From contig JAEUUI010000013.1 of the NCBI GenBank assembly GCA_016786585.1, positions 1 to 64,000 of the forward strand: a stretch of 64,000 nucleotides of DNA, read 5' to 3'. The stretch is from Cyclobacteriaceae bacterium. Its GTDB lineage: Bacteria > Bacteroidota > Bacteroidia > Cytophagales > Cyclobacteriaceae. A program made the translations under genes and the position numbers. Numbering within the stretch: position 1 is the first letter of the stretch; each line of letters begins with the position of its first letter. Under the pieces are notes generated by a model. That model made no database searches and was not told where the DNA came from. It was given only the letters and a program-made list of their open reading frames with translations. This document shows positions 36,327 through 45,788 of this stretch, piece by piece.

Positions 36327-37226
36327 ATGCAGAAGAAGTTTCTAGGACTTACGGTTTTGGCAATAGCGGTAGCGGGGATGTCCTACGGGCAGATCAAGAA
36401 GCAATTCTCTGTTGACGATGCCCCGTCCTGCAGCAAAATCAAGCTCAAATTGCAGGCTAACAGCGGCACCTGCTTCATCAAGCCGAGCCACAACCCCGAA
36501 ATTCTAAGCGTTTTCAGTAATCAGACTGAAAAGAACTATTCTCACCAGTTTGTAAAAGAGATCAACGGCAAAGTTTGCGAAGTCACGCTTTCGCTGGAAG
36601 AAAACGAATCAGAAAGCTTCAGTCAAACGGTATCATCCCGCGTATTCGGGTCCGAAAAGCCCGAACAGGAGAAATTCTGGAAGATGTACCTCACGGAAGC
36701 CAAGCCTTATGCGCTGGAACTCAATTATGGCGTGGGTAATGCCAATGTTGATCTTTCCGGATTGGCAATCAAGACTCTTAAAATCAATACCGGCAGCGCA
36801 GATGTGAATATCGGCTACCACTCCGGCCTGGAGAACCTTGTACAGATGGATACATTTTCTGTACGGGTTGATCTCGGTTCTGTAAATGCAAAAAATTTAA
36901 GCCTGGCGCGCACAAAATATGTTGTGGCGAATGTTGGCTTTGGAAACGTGATGCTTGATTTGAGTACTCCTCCGGAAGTTGCGAACCATATTAAAGGCAG
37001 CGTGGGTGCGGGTAACCTGGTTATCGTGCTTCCTTCCGATGACTCTGTACCGGTAATGGTAAAAGTTAAGGATTCATGGCTTTGCAGCATCGAGCTGACA
37101 GAGGACCTGAAGGAAACCGCCCCGAACACGTACGCTAACGAGGCCTACGCAAAAAACCCGAAAAAGGCCCTCACCTTCGACCTCGATGTGTCGCTGGGCA
37201 ACATCGTTTTCCGCGAAAAACAGTAA
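36327..37226 (+). CDS. Exported DUF4097-like beta-repeat protein
   Basis: This 299-residue protein has a signal peptide ending in GMSYGQ near residue 22. The mature part contains regular beta repeats (LELNYGVGNANVDLSG, IKTLKINTGSADVNIGY, YVVANVGFGNVMLDL), the pattern of DUF4097/toastrack-like domains, which form beta-helices and often occur in cell-envelope proteins. Function is unknown. It lies 117 bases after dnaJ, with its own leader containing a hairpin, and 66 bases before an ABC exporter. Confidence 0.65.
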   Translation: MQKKFLGLTVLAIAVAGMSYGQIKKQFSVDDAPSCSKIKLKLQANSGTCFIKPSHNPEILSVFSNQTEKNYSHQFVKEINGKVCEVTLSLEENESESFSQTVSSRVFGSEKPEQEKFWKMYLTEAKPYALELNYGVGNANVDLSGLAIKTLKINTGSADVNIGYHSGLENLVQMDTFSVRVDLGSVNAKNLSLARTKYVVANVGFGNVMLDLSTPPEVANHIKGSVGAGNLVIVLPSDDSVPVMVKVKDSWLCSIELTEDLKETAPNTYANEAYAKNPKKALTFDLDVSLGNIVFREKQ

Positions 37227-37292
37227 GCTCTCCAAAAGCTGTAATTACTTCCTATATTTTGACACTAATCGATAGTTTCAAAATATAAACCT

Positions 37293-38237
37293 GTGGAAGC
37301 ACTCTCCGTAAAAAATGTGACCAAGCGGTACACCAATCACGTGGCGCTTGACAACGTAAGCATTACCATTCCGGAAAAAAGCATTTATGGCTTGCTCGGC
37401 CCCAACGGGGCAGGAAAAACAACCCTCATCCGGATCATCAATCAAATTATCAACCGCGATGCGGGCGATATCACGCTCTTTGGTGAACCGCTCCAGGAAA
37501 AGCACGTGGGCGTGATTGGCTATCTGCCGGAAGAACGCGGACTTTATAAGAAGTTAAAGATTGGTGACCAGCTCTTGTACCTCGCGCAATTGAAAGGCAT
37601 GAGCCGCGCGAAAGCACTTGAAAAAAGTAAGGAGTGGCTGAAGAAATTTCAGGTAACCGATTGGTGGGATAAAAAGGTGGAAGACCTCAGCAAAGGGATG
37701 GCGCAAAAGGTGCAGTTCATCAGCACGGTGATGCACGAACCCAAACTTATCATTCTGGACGAACCGTTTTCAGGATTCGATCCGGTGAATGCTAAACTAA
37801 TTACTGAAGAAATTCTTGGGCTTCGCGAGCGTGGCTCAACCATTATTTTTTCTACGCACCGAATGGAAACAGTAGAAGATCTTTGCGATGACATTGCCCT
37901 GATCAACCGTTCCAAAAAGATTCTTGAAGGATCGAAGAAACAAGTCAAAGACCAGTTTCGTTCCAATACGTTTTTAGTAGAACATCACGGAAACAGCTTC
38001 TCACTTGATCCTTCGCGATACGAGGTAGTCAAGCAGCGGCTCATTGAAGGTGACTTGTATGCCACAACGCTCAAAGCTCAGCAGGGAATTAAACCGAACC
38101 AGGTGATTCGGGAACTGATTGAAAAAACAGAAGTCAGCAGCTTCCAGGAAAAGCTTCCGAGCATGGCCGACATTTTTATCGGGTTGGTACAAGGTGAAGA
38201 TGAAGACGCACTGCGCAAACATTTACAGGAAGTTTAA
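37293..38237 (+). CDS. ABC transporter ATP-binding subunit (NatA-like)
   Basis: This 314-residue ATPase drives an inner-membrane exporter. The Walker A motif GPNGAGKTT lies near residues 36-44 (Lys42). The signature is LSKGMAQKV, Walker B is LIILDEPFSGFDP, and the H-loop is STHRME. A C-terminal extension of about 80 residues follows, as in NatA and related DUF4162-type ATPases. The start is GTG. It is followed after 20 bases by its permease gene, with which it forms a two-gene exporter of unknown substrate. Confidence 0.93.
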   Translation: MEALSVKNVTKRYTNHVALDNVSITIPEKSIYGLLGPNGAGKTTLIRIINQIINRDAGDITLFGEPLQEKHVGVIGYLPEERGLYKKLKIGDQLLYLAQLKGMSRAKALEKSKEWLKKFQVTDWWDKKVEDLSKGMAQKVQFISTVMHEPKLIILDEPFSGFDPVNAKLITEEILGLRERGSTIIFSTHRMETVEDLCDDIALINRSKKILEGSKKQVKDQFRSNTFLVEHHGNSFSLDPSRYEVVKQRLIEGDLYATTLKAQQGIKPNQVIRELIEKTEVSSFQEKLPSMADIFIGLVQGEDEDALRKHLQEV

Positions 38238-38257
38238 TCATTAAGAATTTTATCGCT

Positions 38258-39595
38258 ATGAATAAGATATTACTCATCATACAACGCGAATTCCTAAACC
38301 GCGTCCAGAAGAAATCCTTTTTGCTGACAACCATCCTGGTGCCGCTGATCTTCCCGGCCATTATGGGTGTTATGATTTACATTGTGGTTAAGCAATCGGA
38401 GGTAACGAATGTCAAAACCATACAGGTGGTTGACGACAGTCATAAATTCACATTTAAGGACTCCAAGGACTTTAAATTTAAAGTGATCACCGGTTCACTC
38501 GATGCCGCCAAGGTTGCTTACGATTCATCCGAAGACTTCGGATTGGTGTATATCCCTCCTTTCGAAATCAGTGATCCGAAAGGCTTCACTTTACTTTCGC
38601 ACGATAACCCAACCATTGAGCAAATGGGAAGTCTGGAAGGATACTTTGAAGAACAAGTTCGCAACATGAAACTTGAGCAATACAAAGTTGATCAGGCTAC
38701 GCTCGATGCCCTCAAAACAGATATTAGCATCCGTCAGGTAACAAAAGATGCATCAACCGGTGAAGAAAAATCGAGCAGTTCAGGCCTGATCTATGGCGTT
38801 GGATTCGTGCTCGGAATTCTGATTTACATGTTTGTGCTGATCTACGGCATTCAGATTATGCAGGGTGTGATTGACGAGAAGACATCAAAAGTTGTAGAAG
38901 TGATCGTCTCGTCCGTGAAGCCGTTTCAACTGATGCTCGGAAAGATCATCGGCATTGCATCCGTTGGCTTGCTTCAATTTATCATCTGGATCGTACTGAG
39001 CTTTGGCGTGACGTCCACGGTATTGGCATCTTTCGGGTTGAATACCCCGCAGAAGCAAATGATGGAGCAGGTTTCAAAACAGGTTGATCAGGCTGACCAG
39101 AATTCGGTAGAAAGCAAGGCTGCTAAAAATGAAGATCTGCAAAAGATAATTTTCAACTGGAGCCAGCTTCCGCTTGCGAAAATTGCGGCTGTATTTGTAT
39201 TCTACTTCCTGGGGGGATACTTATTGTACGGATCGCTGTTTGCTGCGGTAGGTTCGGCTGTTGACTCCATACAGGATGCGCAGCAATTCCAATTTCCGAT
39301 AACATTACCATTGCTTATCGGCTACATGAGTTTATTCATCATCGTTCTCCGTGATCCCAATAGTTCCGCGAGCTTCTGGCTCTCAATCATTCCGCTCACG
39401 TCACCCGTAGCGATGGTCGGGCGGATTGCATCCGGGGTACCAAATTGGGAGCTGGCATTATCGATGGTATTGCTCATTGCAGGATTTTTGTTCACCACGT
39501 GGGTAGCGGGCAGGATTTACCGCGTGGGAATCCTGATGACGGGTACCAAGGTGAATTACAAAGTACTGGCCAAGTGGTTTATGACCAAACAATAA
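38258..39595 (+). CDS. ABC-2-type exporter permease (NatB-like)
   Basis: This 445-residue inner membrane protein is the transmembrane partner of the preceding ATPase. One N-terminal helix (VPLIFPAIMGVMIYIVV) is followed by a periplasmic domain of about 150 residues and then five or more helices, including GVGFVLGILIYMFVLIYGIQIMQGVIDEKTSKVVEVIVSS, the ABC-2/NatB signature. Members export ions, peptides or lipid-like substances; the substrate here is not evident. A terminator follows the stop codon. Confidence 0.92.
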   Translation: MNKILLIIQREFLNRVQKKSFLLTTILVPLIFPAIMGVMIYIVVKQSEVTNVKTIQVVDDSHKFTFKDSKDFKFKVITGSLDAAKVAYDSSEDFGLVYIPPFEISDPKGFTLLSHDNPTIEQMGSLEGYFEEQVRNMKLEQYKVDQATLDALKTDISIRQVTKDASTGEEKSSSSGLIYGVGFVLGILIYMFVLIYGIQIMQGVIDEKTSKVVEVIVSSVKPFQLMLGKIIGIASVGLLQFIIWIVLSFGVTSTVLASFGLNTPQKQMMEQVSKQVDQADQNSVESKAAKNEDLQKIIFNWSQLPLAKIAAVFVFYFLGGYLLYGSLFAAVGSAVDSIQDAQQFQFPITLPLLIGYMSLFIIVLRDPNSSASFWLSIIPLTSPVAMVGRIASGVPNWELALSMVLLIAGFLFTTWVAGRIYRVGILMTGTKVNYKVLAKWFMTKQ

Positions 39596-39615
39596 GGCTT
39601 TATAACCTTCGTTTG

Positions 39616-39643
39616 AAAACCGGATCAACAGTCCGGTTTTTTT
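39616..39643 (+). terminator. Rho-independent terminator after the ABC exporter
   Basis: ACCGGA and TCCGGT form a six-pair stem with a seven-base loop, preceded by A residues and followed by T7. It lies 18 bases before the histidine kinase start. Confidence 0.85.
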
Positions 39644-39661
39644 ATTTACTTTTCTAGTCAC

Positions 39662-40876
39662 ATGCCGCGGCTCGCTCCCACCATCGATTTCTATCGCAAC
39701 AACTCCAAAATCAAGTGGATTGTGCTGGCCGTGTCAATCATCATCAGCGGAGCATCAATTTACTATACGGAGATACTCGTCCGTCAACTGAAGGAACGGG
39801 AGAAACAGCAGGTAATCCTGTTTGCCAAGGCAATCGAGTATACAATTAATGAACCCTACGAGGCAAATATCAATTTCGTGTCGCAGGAAATCATTAACAA
39901 AAACAATTCTATCCCTACCATCCTGATCCAATCCGGTAAAGTACTTTACGCACGGAATGTTGATATTGACTCTTCCCGCAATCAGGCATATATCGATCAG
40001 CAACTTGAGCATGAAATGAAAAGTATGGCCGAGACGTATGATCCGATCATCATGGTCTTGAAAGATCCGAGTCAAAACAACGAAGTGTTCGGTCAGCAAA
40101 AACTTTATTACAAGAATTCGTTCCTGCTTACACAGATTAATGCGTATCCCTACATCCAGCTTTCTGTAATTGCGATCTTCGGCATCATCTCATACCTGGC
40201 ATTTAATTTCTCACGTATGGCCGAACAAAATCGTGTCTGGGTTGGCTTGGCTAAAGAAACCGCGCATCAATTGGGTACACCGTTATCCTCATTAATGGCC
40301 TGGATGGAGGTTTTACGAGACGATCCGGAATTGAAAAACCGGGGGATCGCTGACGAACTCGAAAAAGACATCCGTAAACTCACAGTTGTAACCGAACGTT
40401 TCTCAAGCATTGGTTCGGTTCCGGTACTCCGCCAGGAAAACGTGGTAGCACTTGTGAACACAGTAGTGAATTACCTACGTCCGCGAATCTCATCGAAAGT
40501 AAAAATGGATGTATTTACGCTTTCCGAAAATATCCAGGTGATGGTGCACCCGCCTTTGTTCGAATGGGTTATTGAAAATCTTTGCAAGAATGCAGTAGAT
40601 GCGATTGGAGGTTCAGGCACAATCGCCATCAAGATTCTCCGCGGCAGCGACAGTAAAGTTTTCATCGATATTTCAGACACCGGAAAGGGCATTCCGCGTT
40701 CAAAAATCTCCATGGTTTTCCGTCCGGGATTCACTACCAAAAAACGCGGCTGGGGGTTGGGTCTGACACTGGCCAAGCGGATCATCGAGTCGTACCACAA
40801 CGGCAAAATTTTCGTCAAATCGTCTGAAGAAAATCAGGGAACTACTTTCCGCATCGCGCTGAACACCGTTTCATGA
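39662..40876 (+). CDS. Orphan sensor histidine kinase with Gln after the phospho-acceptor His
   Basis: This 404-residue membrane kinase has a first helix at about residues 19-38, a periplasmic sensor domain of about 120 residues, a second helix (about 160-180) and a cytoplasmic kinase core. The H-box reads KETAHQLGTPLSSL, with His202 as phospho-acceptor. The ATP-binding domain has NLCKNAVDAI (N-box), DTGKGIP (G1) and KKRGWGLGLTLAKR (F/G2). The residue after His is Gln rather than the usual Glu or Asp. No response-regulator gene is adjacent. Its partner and signal are unknown. It starts 18 bases after the ABC exporter's terminator. Confidence 0.9.
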   Translation: MPRLAPTIDFYRNNSKIKWIVLAVSIIISGASIYYTEILVRQLKEREKQQVILFAKAIEYTINEPYEANINFVSQEIINKNNSIPTILIQSGKVLYARNVDIDSSRNQAYIDQQLEHEMKSMAETYDPIIMVLKDPSQNNEVFGQQKLYYKNSFLLTQINAYPYIQLSVIAIFGIISYLAFNFSRMAEQNRVWVGLAKETAHQLGTPLSSLMAWMEVLRDDPELKNRGIADELEKDIRKLTVVTERFSSIGSVPVLRQENVVALVNTVVNYLRPRISSKVKMDVFTLSENIQVMVHPPLFEWVIENLCKNAVDAIGGSGTIAIKILRGSDSKVFIDISDTGKGIPRSKISMVFRPGFTTKKRGWGLGLTLAKRIIESYHNGKIFVKSSEENQGTTFRIALNTVS

Positions 40877-40893
40877 AAAAACGCCTTTTTTGA

Positions 40894-42543
<1,650 letters not shown>

Positions 42544-42561
42544 TTTAACAATGTGAAAGCG

Positions 42562-42590
42562 TGGTGATTTAACGATAACGTTAATCACCA
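42562..42590 (+). promoter_or_regulatory. Stem-loop between atpD and atpC
   Basis: TGGTGATT with AATCACCA and the inner AACG with CGTT give a 12-pair stem with one bulged T and a four-base loop. No T-run follows. It lies 19 bases after the atpD stop and may stabilise or process the message, helping to set the 3:1 ratio of beta to epsilon. Confidence 0.45.
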
Positions 42591-42620
42591 AATTGTTAAA
42601 TCGTTATATCAAATTGAATT

Positions 42621-42866
42621 ATGCATTTAGAAATATTAACACCTGAAAAAAAAATCTTCGAAGGCGATGTAACGATTGCTACGTTTCCGGGCGAGAACGG
42701 ATCTTTTCAGGTAATGGATAATCACGCTCCGTTGATCGGTTTGCTGAAGGAAGGTGTTGTAGAATACAAGTCATCCAAGAGTGCTTCCGAAAATCTGGTC
42801 ATCACCGGTGGTGTAGTTGAGGTGCTGAAAAACAAAGTTGTTTTACTGGCCGATGGCGTGAAGTAA
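42621..42866 (+). CDS. atpC: F-type ATP synthase epsilon subunit, short form
   Basis: This 81-residue protein is the N-terminal beta-sandwich domain of the epsilon subunit (LEILTPEKKIFEGDV, TFPGENGSFQVMDNHAPLIG). The C-terminal helical hairpin of about 50 residues, which in E. coli epsilon can inhibit ATP hydrolysis, is absent. It couples the F1 rotor to the ring of c subunits. It follows atpD in the same transcript after a 77-base gap containing a stem-loop and is followed by a terminator. Confidence 0.93.
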   Translation: MHLEILTPEKKIFEGDVTIATFPGENGSFQVMDNHAPLIGLLKEGVVEYKSSKSASENLVITGGVVEVLKNKVVLLADGVK

Positions 42867-42887
42867 GAATTTACTCCGATAAAATCG

Positions 42888-42915
42888 AAAGGGATGTGAA
42901 CAGCATCCCTTTTTT
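42888..42915. terminator. Bidirectional terminator between atpC and the DUF6787-like gene
   Basis: AAAGGGATG and CATCCCTTT flank a seven-base loop and are followed by T residues. The element is convergent for atpC (plus) and the three-gene prfC operon (minus). Confidence 0.85.
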
Positions 42916-42923
42916 ATTGCGTA

Positions 42924-43235
42924 TTATTTTGAAGATTTCTTTCTGTAAAACATCCGCTTGAAGAAGCGTTTCTCGAATTCCCAGAAGAAATTAAACTGAC
43001 CGAAAATGAATCCGTACGCGAGCAGAAAAACGTTATAAACCGGGAAGATCAAAATCCAGTACAAAACTGTCGCCCAGGTTGGTCTTTCACCATCAGGAAA
43101 CCAGTACTCAAACAACGGCTGCTTGATAAACAGTACCGTAAATCCGGTACAGGCAAAAACAATCAGGATGACGACTACCGTCCAGGTGTTTTTTACATTC
43201 CAGCGATTCTTGAGCTTGTCTGACCAGCCAGCCAT
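42924..43235 (-). CDS. DUF6787-like small membrane protein
   Basis: This 103-residue protein has two hydrophobic helices (VVVILIVFACTGFTVLFI; VLYWILIFPVYNVFLLAYG) between an RWNVKN start and an aromatic, basic end (FGQFNFFWEFEKRFFKRMF). This pattern matches the DUF6787 family seen mainly in Bacteroidota. Function is unknown. It starts two bases after the pseudouridine synthase stop codon and is the last gene of the prfC operon. Confidence 0.75.
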   Translation of the reverse strand: MAGWSDKLKNRWNVKNTWTVVVILIVFACTGFTVLFIKQPLFEYWFPDGERPTWATVLYWILIFPVYNVFLLAYGFIFGQFNFFWEFEKRFFKRMFYRKKSSK

Positions 43236-43237
43236 GA

Positions 43238-43936
43238 TTACAATTCGAGGCGGGAAAAATACTTCCAGAAAGCATCATCCGGAAGAGGCGCTTCCACTTT
43301 CAACAGTTCTTTTTTTACAGGGTGCATGAACTCCAGGCTTTTAGCGTGAAGGTTTATACTTCTGCCGTCATTAATAATCTCTCCATAGCCATATTTCACA
43401 TCGCCCCTGATCGGGCAACCCATCGAAGCAAGCTGAACACGAATCTGGTGCGGCCGGCCCGTAACCGGGTTTACCTGCAATAACCAATGGGACTGAGCCG
43501 TACCCAGGATCCGGTAGCTTAACTCTGATCGTAACGCTCCCGGTGTCTCTTTCGTGAAGAAAGTTGTTTTGTTTTTCTTCTCATCCTTTTGCAACCAATG
43601 GATGAGTGTATCTGACTCTTTCTGGGGTTTCTTCCTGACGATCGCCCAGTATGTTTTTTTTGTTTCTTTTTCGCGGAATAACGCATTCATCCGCTCCAGC
43701 GACTTTGATGTTCTTGCAAACACGACAACTCCGCTTACCGGCCGGTCAAGCCGGTGAACAACACCTAAAAATACAGCACCGGGCTTTTGATACTTCTCCT
43801 TGATGTACTCCTTGCACAATTCAACAAGCGGCTTGTCACCGGTTTCATCGCCCTGCACAAGAATGCCATTTGCTTTGTTAACGATCAGCAGGTGATTGTC
43901 TTCATAAAGAACCTGAAAACTTTGCTGATCGTCCAT
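43238..43936 (-). CDS. RluA-family RNA pseudouridine synthase
   Basis: This 232-residue enzyme converts specific uridines in rRNA or tRNA to pseudouridine. The catalytic Asp64 lies in HRLDRPVSG, followed by ARTSKSLERMNALFRE, and RPHQIRVQLASMGCPIRGD is the second family signature. It lacks an S4 RNA-binding domain, so it is of the short RluA/RluC-related type common in Bacteroidota. The target site cannot be told from sequence. It lies three bases after prfC, so the two are cotranslated. Confidence 0.93.
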   Translation of the reverse strand: MDDQQSFQVLYEDNHLLIVNKANGILVQGDETGDKPLVELCKEYIKEKYQKPGAVFLGVVHRLDRPVSGVVVFARTSKSLERMNALFREKETKKTYWAIVRKKPQKESDTLIHWLQKDEKKNKTTFFTKETPGALRSELSYRILGTAQSHWLLQVNPVTGRPHQIRVQLASMGCPIRGDVKYGYGEIINDGRSINLHAKSLEFMHPVKKELLKVEAPLPDDAFWKYFSRLEL

Positions 43937-43939
43937 GCA

Positions 43940-45523
43940 TTAATCTTTAAACTCGGATGTAAAATGGAAATGAATTTCAGGGAAATTCTCCTGCACCATT
44001 TGCAGCCAGCCTTTTGACTCAGCCATAAATACAAGCTTACCATCTTTATCGCGTGCGATATGACGTTGCTTGGAGTCAATGAACTCCTGAAGTTTCTTAT
44101 CGTTTGTACTGCTGATCCAGCAGGCTTTGTAAATGCTCTGGTTTACGAACTGGACGGTGGCACCGTATTCATTTTTCAGTCGGAACTGAATTACTTCAAA
44201 CTGGAGTGCTCCCACCGTGCCGATAACTTTCTTGTTACCTAATTCATAGGTAAAAAGCTGCGCAACACCCTCTTCCATCAATTGCAGCAACCCTTTTTCA
44301 AGCTGCTTGCTCTTCATGGCGTCCATGTTCACCACTTCTTTGAAAATTTCCGGAGAGAAGCTTGGAATGCCAGTGTACACCATGTCCTCTCCTTCCGTGA
44401 GCGTGTCACCTATTTTTAAATTCCCGGTATCATATAAACCAACAATATCGCCCGGCCATGCTTCGTCCACGGTCTCGCGGTCCTGTGCCATAAACGCGGT
44501 AGCATTTGAGAACCTGATTCCCTTATGCTGCCGTACGTGATGATAGTTTGTTGCACGTTCGAACTTACCGGAGCACACGCGCAAAAAGGCAATACGGTTA
44601 CGGTGCTTCGGATCCATGTTTGCGTGAATTTTAAAAATGAATCCCGAAAACTTTTTTTCTTCCGGCTCAACTTCCCGCACAGTTGTTTCCCGCGGCACCG
44701 GTGGCGGAGCAATGCGGATAAAAGTATCCAGCAGTTCGCGAACACCGAAGTTATTTACTGCGCTTCCAAAAAACACCGGGGCAACTTTTCCATCCAGGTA
44801 ATCCTGAACGTTGAATTCGGGATAAACACCTTCGATCAATTCCACATCGGCACGGAGTTGCTTGGCATAGCTCTCCCCTACCAGTTTATCAAGTTCATCG
44901 CTGTTGATATCGGATACTTCGATTGATTCCTGAACGGTTACTTTACTTGGGGTGAACAGGTTCAGCTTCTTTTCATACAGCGAATAAACTCCCTTGAACG
45001 TTTTACCCATGCTGATCGGCCAACTCAATGGCCTTACCTTGATGTCAAGTTTCTCTTCTATCTCATCGAGCAAATCAAAAGGGTCGCGGCCTTCACGGTC
45101 GAGCTTGTTAATAAAACAAAGCACAGGCGTGTTCCGCATCCGGCAAACTTCCATCAGTTTCTCTGTCTGGATCTCGACACCTTTCACGCAATCGATTACC
45201 AGGATTACGCTGTCGACTGCAGTAAGCGTACGATACGTATCCTCAGCAAAGTCCTGGTGACCAGGCGTATCAAGCAGATTAATTTTAATGTCTTTATAAT
45301 TGAACCCCATCACGGATGTAGCCACCGAAATTCCGCGTTGCTTTTCAATTTCCATCCAGTCGCTTCGTGCATGGTCTTTAATCTTGCTCGATTTAACCGC
45401 ACCCGCCTTCTGAATTGCGCCTCCGAAAAGGAGTAATTTTTCCGTAAGGGTAGTTTTCCCGGCATCGGGGTGGCTGATGATTCCGAATGTTCTGCGCTTC
45501 GCTATTTCCTGTTCTAAAGTCAT
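43940..45523 (-). CDS. prfC: Peptide chain release factor 3
   Basis: This 527-residue GTPase removes release factors RF1 and RF2 from the ribosome after termination. The G1 motif is SHPDAGKTT (residues 18-26), G3 is DTPGHQDF and G4 is [12 protein letters not shown]. The middle beta-barrel domain and the C-terminal RF3 domain ([23 protein letters not shown]) are intact. Length is normal. It heads a three-gene operon on the minus strand with the pseudouridine synthase and the DUF6787-like protein. Confidence 0.96.
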   Translation of the reverse strand: MTLEQEIAKRRTFGIISHPDAGKTTLTEKLLLFGGAIQKAGAVKSSKIKDHARSDWMEIEKQRGISVATSVMGFNYKDIKINLLDTPGHQDFAEDTYRTLTAVDSVILVIDCVKGVEIQTEKLMEVCRMRNTPVLCFINKLDREGRDPFDLLDEIEEKLDIKVRPLSWPISMGKTFKGVYSLYEKKLNLFTPSKVTVQESIEVSDINSDELDKLVGESYAKQLRADVELIEGVYPEFNVQDYLDGKVAPVFFGSAVNNFGVRELLDTFIRIAPPPVPRETTVREVEPEEKKFSGFIFKIHANMDPKHRNRIAFLRVCSGKFERATNYHHVRQHKGIRFSNATAFMAQDRETVDEAWPGDIVGLYDTGNLKIGDTLTEGEDMVYTGIPSFSPEIFKEVVNMDAMKSKQLEKGLLQLMEEGVAQLFTYELGNKKVIGTVGALQFEVIQFRLKNEYGATVQFVNQSIYKACWISSTNDKKLQEFIDSKQRHIARDKDGKLVFMAESKGWLQMVQENFPEIHFHFTSEFKD

Positions 45524-45562
45524 TATCTTCGAGTCCCTGTATTGAAAAGAACCGCAAATAAC

Positions 45563-45778
45563 GTGAAAAAATTTGTTCTATGGCTGGCGTTCATGCTGGC
45601 CCGGCAGATTGAACTTACTCAAACATTTGACGAGGCGCACTACTATTCCGGACTTCTTGATGTTAATAACGTATCGGACGGCACAAATGCGCCAGTGATA
45701 AAGCAATTCAATCGCGCGTTTCAGCTTTGCCTTGCGTTTCGGTTTCCGGGTAAGCAATTAAAGAAGATGGGATACTAA
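45563..45778 (+). pseudogene. Possible remnant or small exported protein
   Basis: This 71-residue reading frame starts with GTG (an in-frame TTG lies seven codons upstream). It opens with [13 protein letters not shown], like the start of a signal peptide, and ends with FNRAFQLCLAFRFPGKQ, resembling a terminal strand of an outer-membrane barrel. The segment between is short, so the whole could be an internally deleted remnant of a larger outer-membrane protein, or a small gene. It lies between prfC (divergent) and a TPR gene 10 bases downstream. No family was recognised. Confidence 0.35.
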
Positions 45779-45788
45779 TTTATTATCG

